Assembly: GCF_030693405.1 (NCBI RefSeq)
Contig: NZ_JAUYAW010000049.1
Coordinates: 1-40,708, forward strand
Length of the DNA: 40,708 nucleotides
Direction of reading: 5' to 3'
Source of the DNA: Phenylobacterium sp.
Lineage (GTDB): Bacteria > Pseudomonadota > Alphaproteobacteria > Caulobacterales > Caulobacteraceae
The translations under genes were made by a program, and so were the position numbers. Below the pieces are notes generated by a model. It was not told where the DNA came from and ran no database searches. It was given only the letters and a program-made list of their open reading frames with translations. Below, piece by piece: positions 1-10,502 of this stretch; position 1 is the stretch's first letter, and each line of letters starts with the position of its first letter.

Positions 1-46
1 AAGTCGGCTTGAAGCCCCCCGGCGCAGCTGACGCCCTGGGCTTAGC

Positions 47-406
47 TCACATGGCGATGAGCGCACATGCAAGTCTGCGGCCCTGGGCGGTGAGGACATT
101 GTACATGCGCGAGGCCGCGGCGGTGTCCATGTACTCCAGACCGATGCCGCCCTTCTGGAGCAGGTCCCGCAGCGGTCTTGGCGGCAGGCTGTTGACCGCG
201 CCGGTCCCCAGAAGCAGGAACTCCACCTCTCGCGCCCCTGCGGCGAACACCGGATAGAGGGAGTCCGGGGTGGCCTCGGCCAGCTGGCGCACCGGCCACG
301 GGGCGACCACATCGGAGACGATCAGCAGGGAGCCTGGACGCCAGACTCCGGACACGCGGAAGCCCCCGGGCCCGAAGCTGTCCAGGCTGGGTGCGTCCCG
401 CGCCAC
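47..406 (-). CDS. Mth938 domain-containing (DUF498) protein
   Basis: This is a 119-residue soluble protein of the Mth938/DUF498 family, related to mitochondrial NDUFAF3 (a complex I assembly factor). The bacterial role is not firmly established. The visible family pattern is an N-terminal beta-rich part with G-P-G-G-F, a central P-E/A-V-E-F-L-L-L-G-T-G segment and a C-terminal part ending A-A-S-R-M-Y-N-V-L-x-x-E/Q-G-R, which predicts a small alpha/beta fold. The gene starts 4 bases after the secF stop, so it is probably co-transcribed with yajC-secD-secF. In many alphaproteobacteria a family member sits in this same position. The length is normal and the protein appears intact. Confidence 0.85.
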   Translation of the reverse strand: MARDAPSLDSFGPGGFRVSGVWRPGSLLIVSDVVAPWPVRQLAEATPDSLYPVFAAGAREVEFLLLGTGAVNSLPPRPLRDLLQKGGIGLEYMDTAAASRMYNVLTAQGRRLACALIAM

Positions 407-410
407 GCGT

Positions 411-1364
411 CTAGGTGCGCACCGGCAGAGGCTCGGCCTCTTCCTCGCCCCGCTTGACGCCCCACAGCAAGATCACCGGAGCCGCCACATAGATGGAGGA
501 ATAGGTGCCGATCACCACGCCGAAGATCATGATCACCGAGAAGGCGAACAGGGTCGGGCCGCCGAAAATCGCCAGGCCCGTCAGGGCCAGGACCGCCGTC
601 AGACCGGTGATGATGGTCCGCGACAGGGTCTCATTGATCGTCAGATCAATGACTTCGGCCAGCGGCATCTTCTTGAACTTGCGCAGGTTCTCCCGCAGGC
701 GGTCGAACACCACGACGGTGTCGTTCATCGAATAGCCGATGATGGTCAGGATCGCTGCGATGGTGGTCAGCGAGAATTCCAGGTCGAACAGGGCGATGAA
801 GCCGAAGGCCAGGATGACGTCGTGGAACAGGCCCACCACAGCCCCCACCCCGAACTGCAATTCGAAGCGGAACCAGATGTAGAGCATCATCAGGCCGATC
901 GCGACGCCAAGCGCAAGCAGGCCGCTTTGGAAGAGCTCGCCTGACACCTTCGGGCCGACCACCTCGGTCTTGGCGAACACCACCTCGCCCAGGGCTCCGG
1001 TCAGGGCGGTCTTCACCTCGGCGATGGCCTGTTCGGAGCTTTCACCCTCGGGCGTCTGGAAGCGAACCAGGGCCGATGTGGGCGCGCCGAAGGCCTGAAC
1101 CTGGACATCCCCCAGGTCCATATCGCCCAGTTCGCTTCGCACCGCGGCCAGGTCCACCGCCTTAGGCGCTGTGGAGATTTCCAGCAAGGTGCCGCCGGTG
1201 AAGTCGATGCCGCAGTTCAGACCGCCGCAGGGCGGGGTCAGCGGATAGAGGGCGAGAAACAGGGACGCCACGACCGCCAGCACTGAGGCGAGGCCGGCAT
1301 ACCTGGCGAAAGCCACGAACCGGAAGTTGGTCTTGACGGGCAGAATTTTGATCAGGGGCCACAT
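411..1364 (-). CDS. secF: Protein translocase subunit SecF
   Basis: SecF is an inner-membrane RND-type subunit that works with SecD and YajC to pull proteins out of the SecYEG channel using the proton gradient. The 317-residue product has an N-terminal membrane helix, a periplasmic P4-like domain beginning with the conserved G-I-D-F-T-G-G-T motif near residue 55, and a C-terminal block of five helices containing the S-M-N-D-T-V-V-V-F-D-R-L-R-E-N signature. I chose the ATG giving M-W-P-L-I-K because it follows the secD stop by 11 bases. A longer frame would run into secD without added family sequence. It is the third gene of the yajC-secD-secF run. Confidence 0.95.
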   Translation of the reverse strand: MWPLIKILPVKTNFRFVAFARYAGLASVLAVVASLFLALYPLTPPCGGLNCGIDFTGGTLLEISTAPKAVDLAAVRSELGDMDLGDVQVQAFGAPTSALVRFQTPEGESSEQAIAEVKTALTGALGEVVFAKTEVVGPKVSGELFQSGLLALGVAIGLMMLYIWFRFELQFGVGAVVGLFHDVILAFGFIALFDLEFSLTTIAAILTIIGYSMNDTVVVFDRLRENLRKFKKMPLAEVIDLTINETLSRTIITGLTAVLALTGLAIFGGPTLFAFSVIMIFGVVIGTYSSIYVAAPVILLWGVKRGEEEAEPLPVRT

Positions 1365-1375
1365 GGTTCGCAACC

Positions 1376-2980
1376 TCAAACGATCGGCAGGGTCTTGGGC
1401 CGGGTCGCCCGGAACCACAGGGCCAGCAGGACCTGGGTGACGAGAACCGCGGTGAAGACCGAGGTGACGACGCCAATCGACAGCGTCCAGGCGAAGCCAC
1501 GGACCGGGCCCGAGCCGAACTGGAACATGATCAGGGCGGCCAGGATGGTGGTGACGTTGGCGTCGATGATGCTGCTCATCGCCTTGGAGAAGCCGGCGTC
1601 CATGGCCGCTATAGCGGTTCGCCCGGCCCTGATCTCGTCGCGCATGCGCTCATAGATCAGCACATTGGCGTCGACGGCGACGGCGAGGGTCAAGATCAGG
1701 CCCGCAATGCCCGGCAGGGTCAGGGTCGCCTGGGTGAGCGACATGATGGCGAAGATCAGCAGGGCGTTGACCAGCAGGGCGACCACGGAGATGCCGCCGA
1801 ACAGGCCGCCATAGGCCACGACCATGAAGACCAGAATGGTGACGAAGGCGATGCCGGTGGAAATCTGGCCCGCGCGCACGGCGTCGGCGCCGAGCTCGGC
1901 GCCCACAGTGCGCTGTTCTTCCACGGTCAGCGGCGCCGGCAGGGCGCCGGCCCGCAGCAGGACCGCCAGGTCGTTGGCGCTCTCAGGCGTGAAGCTGCCG
2001 CTGATCTGGCCACTGCCGCCGGTGATGGCGCCGCGGATAACCGGCGCGGAGATCACCTTGCCGTCCAGGACGATGGCGAACCGCTGGCCGATGTTCTGGG
2101 CGGTCGCCTCGCCGAAGCGACGGGCGCCGATGCTGTTGAAACGGAAATTGACCACCGCCTCGCCCGTCTGGGCGTCGAAGCCCTGGCTGGCGTCGGTCAG
2201 CATTTCGCCGGACACCAGGGCGCGGCGACGCACTACGACGAAGGGACTGAAGCCGTCCTCGCTGGGCAGCACTTCCGACCCTGGAGGCGCCCGGCCCTCG
2301 GCGGCGGCGGCCATGTCGGCGCCCTCGTCGACCATCTGGAAGGTCAGCTTGGCGGTCTGACCGATGACGTTCTTCAGCCGCTCAGGGTCGCTCTCGCCCG
2401 GGGCCTGGACGACAATCCGGTCAATGCCCTGGCGAATGATTGTGGGTTCGCGAGTGCCGAGTTCGTCGATCCGGCGGCGGATGATCTCGATGGACTGCTC
2501 GACGGCCTTGGCCGCCTCGGCGTTCATCGCCTCCTCGACAAAGGCGATGCGGATACCGGTCGCGCCATCATTTCGCACGGTGATGTCCCGCCCGCCGGTC
2601 GTGCCGGCCAACACCACGCCCAGGGTGTTGCGCAGGACCTGGACGGCGGCGTCGCGCTGCGCCGGGTCGGTGGTCCGAAGGGTGATCTCGCCGCCCTGCT
2701 GGCGCAGTTCGGAGAAGGCGATGCCCTCCCCGTTCAGGGTCACGCGGGTGTCTTCCAGCGTGTTGACCAGTCGCTCGGCGCGCAGGGCCTCGGTGTCCAC
2801 CTCCAACAGGAGGTGGGAACCGCCCTGGAGGTCGAGACCCAGGTTCAGCTGCTGCCGCGGGAAGAAGCCTGGCATGGAATCCAGGGTCTGCTGCGACAGC
2901 ATGTTCGGAACGGAGAACAGAACGCCGAAAATCGCCGCCACAACGACGGCGATAATCTTCCAGCGCGACAGGGTCATCAT
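1376..2980 (-). CDS. secD: Protein translocase subunit SecD
   Basis: SecD is the large subunit of the SecDF-YajC complex, which assists late steps of Sec export from the periplasmic side of the inner membrane. The 534-residue product has an N-terminal helix (about residues 7-27), the D-L-Q-G-G-S-H-L-L-L-E-V motif at about residues 50-61, a large periplasmic P1 region with the R-R-R-I-D-E-L-G segment, and a C-terminal six-helix domain with A-V-D-A-N-V-L-I-Y-E-R-M-R-D-E. Two adjacent ATGs open the gene and either could be used. It lies 35 bases downstream of yajC and directly upstream of secF, as in most proteobacteria. No anomalies are visible. Confidence 0.96.
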   Translation of the reverse strand: MMTLSRWKIIAVVVAAIFGVLFSVPNMLSQQTLDSMPGFFPRQQLNLGLDLQGGSHLLLEVDTEALRAERLVNTLEDTRVTLNGEGIAFSELRQQGGEITLRTTDPAQRDAAVQVLRNTLGVVLAGTTGGRDITVRNDGATGIRIAFVEEAMNAEAAKAVEQSIEIIRRRIDELGTREPTIIRQGIDRIVVQAPGESDPERLKNVIGQTAKLTFQMVDEGADMAAAAEGRAPPGSEVLPSEDGFSPFVVVRRRALVSGEMLTDASQGFDAQTGEAVVNFRFNSIGARRFGEATAQNIGQRFAIVLDGKVISAPVIRGAITGGSGQISGSFTPESANDLAVLLRAGALPAPLTVEEQRTVGAELGADAVRAGQISTGIAFVTILVFMVVAYGGLFGGISVVALLVNALLIFAIMSLTQATLTLPGIAGLILTLAVAVDANVLIYERMRDEIRAGRTAIAAMDAGFSKAMSSIIDANVTTILAALIMFQFGSGPVRGFAWTLSIGVVTSVFTAVLVTQVLLALWFRATRPKTLPIV

Positions 2981-3015
2981 GAGGCGAGACCGCCCTTATA
3001 TTGGCGCAGGATCAA

Positions 3016-3366
3016 TCAGGACTTGGAGTCGTTAGCCGGCGCCGGCTCGCCCCGGACCCGGACCTCAGCGATCATGGTCCGGACGACCTTAACGGTCACG
3101 CCGGTGGCGATTTCAAGGCCGACTTCCTTGTCCTCGACCCGCACCACCTTGCCCAGCAGGCCGCTGGACAGGACGACGGAGTCGCCGCGCTTCAGTTCGG
3201 CGACCATCTGCTGGTGCGCCTTCATCCGGCGCTGCTGCGGACGGATCATCAGGAAGTAGAACAGCACCACCAGCAGGATCAGCGGCAGGAACTGAAGGAT
3301 CATATCCATTGGGCCTGCCGCGGCGGCGGCGCCGGCGGTCTGGGCGTAGGCGGGGGTGGCGAACAT
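3016..3366 (-). CDS. yajC: Preprotein translocase subunit YajC
   Basis: YajC is a small single-pass inner-membrane protein that associates with SecDF. The 116-residue product has an Ala-rich N-terminus, one strongly hydrophobic helix (about residues 20-40, rich in L/V/F) and the conserved cytoplasmic I-R-P-Q-Q-R-R-M-K-x-H sequence immediately after it. This is followed by the G-D-x-V-V-L-S-S-G-L-x-G-K-V beta segment typical of the family. A purine-rich GGAGAGG sits just upstream of the ATG and supports the start. It is the first gene of the yajC-secD-secF-Mth938 run and is transcribed divergently from the DUF815 ATPase gene, so its promoter must lie in the 115 bases between them. Confidence 0.95.
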   Translation of the reverse strand: MFATPAYAQTAGAAAAAGPMDMILQFLPLILLVVLFYFLMIRPQQRRMKAHQQMVAELKRGDSVVLSSGLLGKVVRVEDKEVGLEIATGVTVKVVRTMIAEVRVRGEPAPANDSKS

Positions 3367-3481
3367 GGCCTCTCCGGCAGTAGGGCAAGGACCGGTGCGT
3401 CGGCCCCTCTCTCAGGTCGGCGGAAGCTATGCGCTGGCGCCCCCTTTTGCAATGCGAGCCCGGAGGCTAAGCAGCCAATCC

Positions 3482-4321
3482 ATGGATCAAGACCTGCGCC
3501 CGCTCCTCGTCCGCATCGCCGAAGCGCTGGAAAGGCTGGCGCCGCAGGCGCCCCCCCCCGCCGACTTCACCGGCGCCCGGCTGTTCCGCCACGACCCGGA
3601 GACCGGCGGTTTCCATCCCGCGCCAGACTATCCGCTGGGTCTGGACGCCCTCGTGGGCATCGAACGCCAGAAGGCCCGGTTCCTGGAGAACCTGCAGCGC
3701 TTCGCCTCAGGCCTGCCCGCCAACCACGTCCTGTTGTGGGGCGTGCGCGGCACGGGCAAGAGCTCCATCGCCAAGGCGGCCTTCATGGCGGTCGCCACCG
3801 CCCAGGAGGATCTCAAGCTGGTGGAGGTGGACCGCGATCAGGTCACTGCCCTGCCCGCCCTGTTTGACCTCTTGCGCGGCCGGGACGAGCGTTTCGTGGT
3901 CCTTTGCGACGACCTGTCGTTCGAGGAGGGCGCGGCCGCCGCCAAGGCCTTGAAGTCAGCGCTGGAGGGCGGCGTCTCTGGCCCGCCGGCCAATGCGCTG
4001 TTCGTCGCCACTTCGAACCGCCGCCACCTGATGCCGCGTGGCCACCAGGAAGACCGCGGCCTGATCGCCACCGCCGAGGACGCCGAGGAGGAGGTCAGCG
4101 TGTCGGATCGGTTTGGCCTGTGGATCGGCTTCCCGCCCATGGACCAGCCCACCTATCTGCAGGCCGTCCGCGCCTATGCCGAGCGCCACGGGCTGAGCGA
4201 CCCGGACCTCGACCGCCACGCCCTGCAATGGGCGCAGTTGCGGGGCGCGCGCTCTGGCCGAGTAGCCTGGCAGTTCATCCGCGACCTGGCGGGAGCGCAG
4301 GGCAAGAGCCTGCCCCTCTAG
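3482..4321 (+). CDS. AAA-family ATPase of the DUF815 type
   Basis: This is a 279-residue predicted P-loop ATPase of the DUF815 family, whose role is unknown. The Walker A motif is G-V-R-G-T-G-K-S (residues 87-94) and the Walker B is F-V-V-L-C-D-D-L (about 138-145). A sensor-1-like A-T-S-N-R-R-H-L-M-P follows, and the C-terminus contains F-G-L-W-I-G-F and a winged-helix-like tail. The segment D-x-L-V-G-I-E-R-Q-K before the P-loop is typical of the family. I chose the ATG giving M-D-Q-D-L. Upstream in-frame ATGs would place the start inside the divergent yajC leader and add low-complexity sequence. It stands alone on the plus strand and converges on the LytM lipoprotein gene with 32 bases between the stops. 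Confidence 0.88.
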   Translation: MDQDLRPLLVRIAEALERLAPQAPPPADFTGARLFRHDPETGGFHPAPDYPLGLDALVGIERQKARFLENLQRFASGLPANHVLLWGVRGTGKSSIAKAAFMAVATAQEDLKLVEVDRDQVTALPALFDLLRGRDERFVVLCDDLSFEEGAAAAKALKSALEGGVSGPPANALFVATSNRRHLMPRGHQEDRGLIATAEDAEEEVSVSDRFGLWIGFPPMDQPTYLQAVRAYAERHGLSDPDLDRHALQWAQLRGARSGRVAWQFIRDLAGAQGKSLPL

Positions 4322-4353
4322 CGAGGCAGGCTCCGCCGCAGCTTGCGAAGGCC

Positions 4354-5661
4354 CTACTGAGGCAGGACCAGCATCGGGTCGATGGGCCGGGCGCGATCCT
4401 GCGGGGTCGGGGCGAAACGGACCTCGAAGTGGAGTTGCGGCTCGCCCACCTCGCCCGTGGCGCCGGCCTGGCCGATCTGCTGACCCTGGGTGATCTTGTC
4501 CTGCATCTTCACGTCGATGCGGGCGAGATGGCCATAGGCCGTGACCCAGCCGTCAGCGTGCTTGATTAGCACCAGATTGCCGAACCCGGGAACCTGGTCG
4601 CCGGCATAGACCACGTCGCCAGCCGCCGAGGCGCGAACAGCCTCCCCTGACCGGGCGCGGATATTCACCCCGTCATTACGCTGGCCCGTGCCCTTGGGGC
4701 CGAAGGTCGACAGGATGTCTCCGCGCAGGGGCCAGATGAAACGGCCACGACCGAGCTGGGCGACCTGGGCGTCGGCCGGCGTGCGGGTGCTGGGGACGAT
4801 AGGCGCGGGCGTCGTCGGCGCAGGGGCTGGCGTCGGCCGCGGCGCAGGCGCAGGCGCAGGCGTACGCGTAGGCGCAGGCGGCCGGGCGGCCGGCGGCGGG
4901 GTCGCCACAGGCGGAGCGGCCGGGACGGGCGCGCTTGGGGCCGGGGCCGCAGGCGCCGAACGGGTCACCGGCACCCGGACGGTGCTGGTCACTGGGCCGG
5001 TGTCGCGGAAGCCGTCGGGCAGCAGCAGCCGCTGGCCCGGACGGATCACATCGTTCAGCTCCATGTCATTGGCGTCGGCGATGGCCAGGCCATTGACGCT
5101 GAAGCGCCGGGCGATGGCGAACAGGGTGTCGCCGCTGGCCACCACATAGGCCTTGGTGGTGCTGGAGGGCCCTTTGAGAACCTGGCCCGGACGGATCACG
5201 TAGTTGGGGGCGGTCAGATTGTTGTCGGCGGCGAGCTGGTCGCGGGTCGTGGAGAGCTTGCGGGCGATGCCATAGACCGTGTCGCCGGCCTCAACCGTAT
5301 AGGTCTGCGGCGGACCGTCAGCGTCCACCACCTGGCCCGTGGCTGTGGTGCGGGTGACGGTCTCGTATTCCTGGGCCGGCGGCGGGGGCGGCGGCGGATA
5401 GGAGTCGCCGGGGCGCGGCTGGGCCTGGGGCAAGGGTTCCAGCGGCCGCGATTCGATCGGGCTGGTGGGCCGGGCGCTGGGCGGCGGCGTCGTTTCCCCG
5501 GACGGCTGGGTCGCCGGCGGCGCCCCCTGCTGGTCGGGGCCCTGGCGAACCGGGAAGTTGGGCCGAACCTGCTCGACCCCCTCGCTCTGGTAGGTGGTAC
5601 AGGCCGCCAGCACGCTGCCGGCAAGCAGGACCAGAGCCGTACGGGAAAGGAAGTGCGTCAT
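4354..5661 (-). CDS. NlpD-like LysM/LytM (M23) lipoprotein with altered metal ligands
   Basis: This is a 435-residue predicted lipoprotein with lipobox L-A-A-C (Cys21). A long Pro/Ala-rich linker separates two LysM peptidoglycan-binding domains (about residues 119-164 and 170-215) from a C-terminal LytM/M23 domain (about 308-425). In active M23 enzymes the first zinc motif is H-x-G-x-D. Here it reads N-D-G-V-N (329-333), so the first His and the Asp are both replaced. The later Y-G-H (H378) and L-H-F-E (H411) are kept. Loss of first-site ligands is also known in E. coli NlpD and EnvC, which activate amidases instead of cutting peptidoglycan. The position after surE and pcm matches the surE-pcm-nlpD order of other proteobacteria. 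I chose the ATG that begins the signal peptide. Confidence 0.88.
   Translation of the reverse strand: MTHFLSRTALVLLAGSVLAACTTYQSEGVEQVRPNFPVRQGPDQQGAPPATQPSGETTPPPSARPTSPIESRPLEPLPQAQPRPGDSYPPPPPPPAQEYETVTRTTATGQVVDADGPPQTYTVEAGDTVYGIARKLSTTRDQLAADNNLTAPNYVIRPGQVLKGPSSTTKAYVVASGDTLFAIARRFSVNGLAIADANDMELNDVIRPGQRLLLPDGFRDTGPVTSTVRVPVTRSAPAAPAPSAPVPAAPPVATPPPAARPPAPTRTPAPAPAPRPTPAPAPTTPAPIVPSTRTPADAQVAQLGRGRFIWPLRGDILSTFGPKGTGQRNDGVNIRARSGEAVRASAAGDVVYAGDQVPGFGNLVLIKHADGWVTAYGHLARIDVKMQDKITQGQQIGQAGATGEVGEPQLHFEVRFAPTPQDRARPIDPMLVLPQ
4841..4880. repeat. GGCGCA-type hexanucleotide repeat in the lipoprotein linker
   Basis: Several near-identical copies of the hexamer GGCGCA/GGCGTA run in tandem inside the LytM lipoprotein gene. 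On the coding strand they specify the alternating Pro-Ala/Pro-Thr residues of the linker between the second LysM domain and the LytM domain. The repeat length is a multiple of three, so copy-number change would alter linker length without shifting the frame. That consequence is inference; the repeat itself is visible. Confidence 0.6.
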
Positions 5662-5765
5662 GGCCGCTCCATGGGACAGGTTCTGACTCAGTCGGGGTCT
5701 TGAGGTTAACGGTGGGTTAAGGCCGACACCCAGGCCATCCCACAACAGGCGCAAAAGCGCGTCGC

Positions 5766-6425
5766 TCAGAGTTCCCGGGCGACGCCGTCAAGCAGGGGCA
5801 CAAAGCGAACCTCGCCCAGATCTTCCACGACGAAACCGCCCTTTCCATCGCCGCAATAGCGTCTCAGGATCTGGACAGGGCCACGCCCGATGGGCGCGAC
5901 CAGAATGCCGTTGGGCTTGAGCTGGGCCAACAGGGCCGCAGGCTCATCTGGGGCTGCAGCTGTGACCATAATGCGGTCGAAGGGCGCCTGCTCGGGCCAT
6001 CCCAGGCCCCCGTCGCCAAACCGGGTGATGACATTGGTCAGGCCGAGCGCCTTGAACCGCGCCTCGGCCTCGGCCAGCAGGGTGCGGTAGCGCTCCACCG
6101 TATAGACCAGCCGAGCCATCCGCGAGAGGATCGCGGTCTGGTAGCCCGACCCCGTGCCGATCTCCAGCACCCTGGCCCGAGGCTCAATCTTTAGGGCCTG
6201 GGTCATCAGGCCCACGATGAAGGGCTGGCTGATGGTCTGGCCGCAGGCGATGGGCAGGGCCGAATCCTCGAAGGCCCGCTCCTGGAACAGGTCCGGCGTG
6301 AACATCTGCCGCGGGGTGGCTTCGAGCGCCTGCAACACCTTGGGGTCGCTGACGCCCTGCGAGCGGAGGGCCAGCACCAGGCGGGCCAGGCGGGTCTCGG
6401 GGCTGTCGTCAGGGACCTGCGCCAT
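5766..6425 (-). CDS. pcm: Protein-L-isoaspartate O-methyltransferase
   Basis: This is a cytosolic enzyme that methylates abnormal L-isoaspartyl residues with S-adenosylmethionine, starting repair of aged proteins. The 219-residue product shows the family pattern: R-x-x-F-x-P near the N-terminus, G-Q-T-I-S-Q-P-F-I-V, the AdoMet-binding V-L-E-I-G-T-G-S-G-Y-Q-T and the post-motif region with D-R-I-M-V-T-A-A-A. I selected the ATG giving M-A-Q-V-P because it begins one base after the surE stop, whereas a longer frame overlaps surE. It is translationally coupled within serS-surE-pcm and is followed by the NlpD-like gene. No missing motifs are seen. Confidence 0.94.
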   Translation of the reverse strand: MAQVPDDSPETRLARLVLALRSQGVSDPKVLQALEATPRQMFTPDLFQERAFEDSALPIACGQTISQPFIVGLMTQALKIEPRARVLEIGTGSGYQTAILSRMARLVYTVERYRTLLAEAEARFKALGLTNVITRFGDGGLGWPEQAPFDRIMVTAAAPDEPAALLAQLKPNGILVAPIGRGPVQILRRYCGDGKGGFVVEDLGEVRFVPLLDGVAREL

Positions 6426-6426
6426 C

Positions 6427-8564
<2,138 letters not shown>

Positions 8565-8588
8565 TCACCTCAAGGGATCATATCTCGC

Positions 8589-9488
8589 CTAGACGGGAAT
8601 GACGTCCTTGCCCTGGGCCTCGTCGTCCCGCTGGCGGCGGCGCTCCATCAGCCGGACGCACCAGATGGAAATCTCGTAGAGCAGGATGATCGGGATGGCC
8701 AAGGACAGCTGGCTGATGGGGTCCGGGGGCGTGACGATGGCCGCCACGATGAAGACCCCGAGGATGGCGTAGCGCCGCCCGGTGCGCAGCATCTGCGCAT
8801 TCACGATGCCGGTGAGCGCCAGCAGAGTCAGCACCACCGGGAGCTGGAAGCAGAGCCCGAAGGCCAGCAACAGGGTGGTGACCAGGGTCAGATAGTCCGA
8901 GACCTTGGGCAAAAGCTCCACGGTCACCGCGGCATCGCCAACGATCTGCTGGGACAGGGAGAACCACAGCACGAACGGCAGGATCATGTAGTAGACCAGC
9001 GCCGCGCCGAGCAGGAACAGCCCCGGCGCTGCGGCCAGGAACGGCAGGAAGGCCCGGCGTTCGCGCTTGTAGAGACCCGGCGCCACGAAGGCGTAGACCT
9101 GCCAGGCCAGGACCGGGAAGGTGACGATCACCGCCCCGAAGGCCGCCAGCTTCAACTTGGTGAAGAAGAACTCCAGCGGCGCGGTGAACACCAGCCGCAG
9201 CCCCTCCCCGCCCTCGGGGACCTCGCTGAGGCCGGCCATGGCCGACATCATGGAGAACGGGCCGTGGCCGCCGCCGGCGTTTTCGGCCGCCATCAGCCTT
9301 GCCGCCACCTCGAAGGGGTGCAGCAGGAAGATGTAGATCGGTTCGGAAAAGGCGAAGCAGAGGGCGAAGCCCGCCGCAAAACCGACGATGCAGATGATCA
9401 GGCGCTTGCGCAGCTCCACCAGGTGGTCGAGCAGTGGGGCGCGGGAGGATTCGATCTCCCGCTCGTCATCGTCCTCGATCGTGCTCAC
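8589..9488 (-). CDS. tatC: Sec-independent translocase subunit TatC
   Basis: TatC is the multi-spanning core of the twin-arginine translocase and binds the RR signal peptide of folded export substrates. The 299-residue product has six predicted membrane helices, the N-terminal P-L-L-D-H-L-V-E-L-R-K-R-L signature, the F-x-x-P-L-E-F-F-F segment, and F-V-A-P-G-L-Y-x-x-E-R-R. The start is GTG and overlaps the tatB stop as GTGA, so the two genes are translationally coupled. The N-terminus carries an acidic stretch (E-D-D-D-E-R-E). An insertion in the first periplasmic loop (G-G-G-H-G-P-F-S and following residues) makes it somewhat longer than E. coli TatC. Confidence 0.96.
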   Translation of the reverse strand: MSTIEDDDEREIESSRAPLLDHLVELRKRLIICIVGFAAGFALCFAFSEPIYIFLLHPFEVAARLMAAENAGGGHGPFSMMSAMAGLSEVPEGGEGLRLVFTAPLEFFFTKLKLAAFGAVIVTFPVLAWQVYAFVAPGLYKRERRAFLPFLAAAPGLFLLGAALVYYMILPFVLWFSLSQQIVGDAAVTVELLPKVSDYLTLVTTLLLAFGLCFQLPVVLTLLALTGIVNAQMLRTGRRYAILGVFIVAAIVTPPDPISQLSLAIPIILLYEISIWCVRLMERRRQRDDEAQGKDVIPV

Positions 9489-10036
9489 GCCTTGTCTCCG
9501 GCCGGCTTGGCGGCGGCCTTGGCCCGGCTCGCCCGGGGTTTGGGCGAGGCCGTCTCGGCGGCGGGTCCCGCGGCCTTGGAGGCGGCCCTGGCGCGCGGGG
9601 CCTTGGGCGCAGCCGGGGCCTCGGTCGGGCTGGCCGCGGGCTCGGCGGGCGTCGCCTTCGGCTCAGCCACGGGAGATGGCTCGGCCAGGGACTGGCTGCC
9701 GGCATAGGGCGAGCCCATCGGCGGGTGCATCTGGATGTCGCCCTGCGACAGGCCGGTTTCGATCTCGCGCATCACCGCCTGGGCGTCAGTCCGGCCCATC
9801 TCGTCGTCCAGCATCCGGCCGCTGCGCAGGGCCTCGACCTCCTTGCGCAGTTCGTCCAGCTCGGACTGGCGGCCCATCTCTTCGAAGCTGGCCCGGAACT
9901 CCGCGGCCATGCCCCGCAGGCGGGCGGTGAACTGGCCCAGCCGTCGCAGCAGCATCGGCAGGTCCTTGGGGCCCACCACCACCAGGGCGACAATGGCGAT
10001 CAGCAGGAGTTCTCCTGCGCCGATATCGGGAAGCAT
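9485..10036 (-). CDS. tatB: Sec-independent translocase subunit TatB
   Basis: TatB forms the signal-peptide receptor complex together with TatC. The 183-residue product has the characteristic short N-terminal helix (about residues 8-23) in M-L-P-D-I-G-x-G-E-L-L, the G-P-K-D-L-P hinge, and an amphipathic helix containing R-R-L-G-Q. The second half is a long Ala/Pro/Lys-rich tail of low complexity, common in alphaproteobacterial TatB and variable in sequence. Its identity as TatB rather than TatA follows from length, the D-L-P hinge and its position between tatA and tatC. Its stop overlaps the tatC GTG. Confidence 0.93.
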   Translation of the reverse strand: MLPDIGAGELLLIAIVALVVVGPKDLPMLLRRLGQFTARLRGMAAEFRASFEEMGRQSELDELRKEVEALRSGRMLDDEMGRTDAQAVMREIETGLSQGDIQMHPPMGSPYAGSQSLAEPSPVAEPKATPAEPAASPTEAPAAPKAPRARAASKAAGPAAETASPKPRASRAKAAAKPAGDKA

Positions 10037-10048
10037 GACGGTTCTGGC

Positions 10049-10116
10049 CTAGAGCGCGTTGGGCGAAGGGGTGAGCGGCTGGCGGTGGGACGCGCTCATC
10101 ACCTGGAATCTAGAGC
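10049..10116. repeat. CTAGAGC-bounded inverted repeat between tatA and tatB
   Basis: The tatA-tatB gap contains two CTAGAGC heptamers (starting at 10049 and 10110). The arms GAGCGCGT (10052-10059) and ACGCGCTC (10090-10097) can pair across about 30 bases. CTAG is normally scarce in GC-rich proteobacterial DNA, and the same heptamer opens the palindrome after 39137 and recurs at 8519. I read this as a member of a short dispersed palindromic repeat family. A role in mRNA stability or partial termination between tatA and tatB is only inference. Confidence 0.45.
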
Positions 10117-10154
10117 ACGATGGTCGGAGCCGGTCGCGCCGGCCCCGCGCGCGA

Positions 10155-10367
10155 TCAGCTGCGGACTTCGTCCTTTTCCCGTTCGGGGATGGTCTTGACC
10201 ACCTCCGGCTTGGCCTCTTCGGCCTCTTCATTCTTCAGGCCGTCGCGGAAGGCGCGAATGCCCTTGGCCGCGTCGCCCATGACCGACGAAATCTTGCCGC
10301 GGCCCCCGAACAGGAGCGCGAAAACGACGAGAACGATCAGCCAATGCCAGATCGAGAACGAGCCCAT
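10155..10367 (-). CDS. tatA: Sec-independent translocase subunit TatA
   Basis: TatA is a small protein that oligomerises to form the transport path of the twin-arginine translocase. The 70-residue product begins [16 protein letters not shown] and has a single helix (about residues 6-20). The F-G-G-R-G-K-I-S hinge follows, then the amphipathic helix with [14 protein letters not shown], and a charged tail rich in E and K. I chose this ATG because a clear AAGGAG lies 10 bases upstream; longer in-frame starts read through the leader. It is the first gene of tatABC, with a good promoter candidate about 65 bases upstream. Confidence 0.95.
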   Translation of the reverse strand: MGSFSIWHWLIVLVVFALLFGGRGKISSVMGDAAKGIRAFRDGLKNEEAEEAKPEVVKTIPEREKDEVRS

Positions 10368-10430
10368 AAGGCGAAACTCCTTTGTTGAGCGGCCGCTGGC
10401 GACCGCGTCGCCACCCCTCAATGTCAGATC

Positions 10431-10460
10431 AATATAACGAGTAAGCCCCCTAAGCGCCAA
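10431..10460 (-). promoter_or_regulatory. Predicted sigma-70 type promoter of tatABC
   Basis: Reading the minus strand, TTGGCG (10460-10455) is separated by 18 bases from TATATT (10436-10431), a good match to a housekeeping promoter. Transcription would begin roughly 50-60 bases upstream of the tatA ATG. The box sits in a local AT-rich patch between scpB and tatA, the only such patch in the surrounding GC-rich run. Confidence 0.5.
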
Positions 10461-10502
10461 GGCGAGGGCCAAGGCTTTTGAACAGGTGGGCTCACTTTCC
10501 GG

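Noticed and set aside
1..46. Start of another gene at the left edge
   Set aside because: The 46 bases before the Mth938-domain stop contain no supported start or stop arrangement on either strand, so nothing can be called.
4841..4880. Possible CRISPR-like or regulatory repeat
   Set aside because: The hexamers are in frame within a Pro/Ala linker and have no spacers, so they are coding low-complexity sequence.
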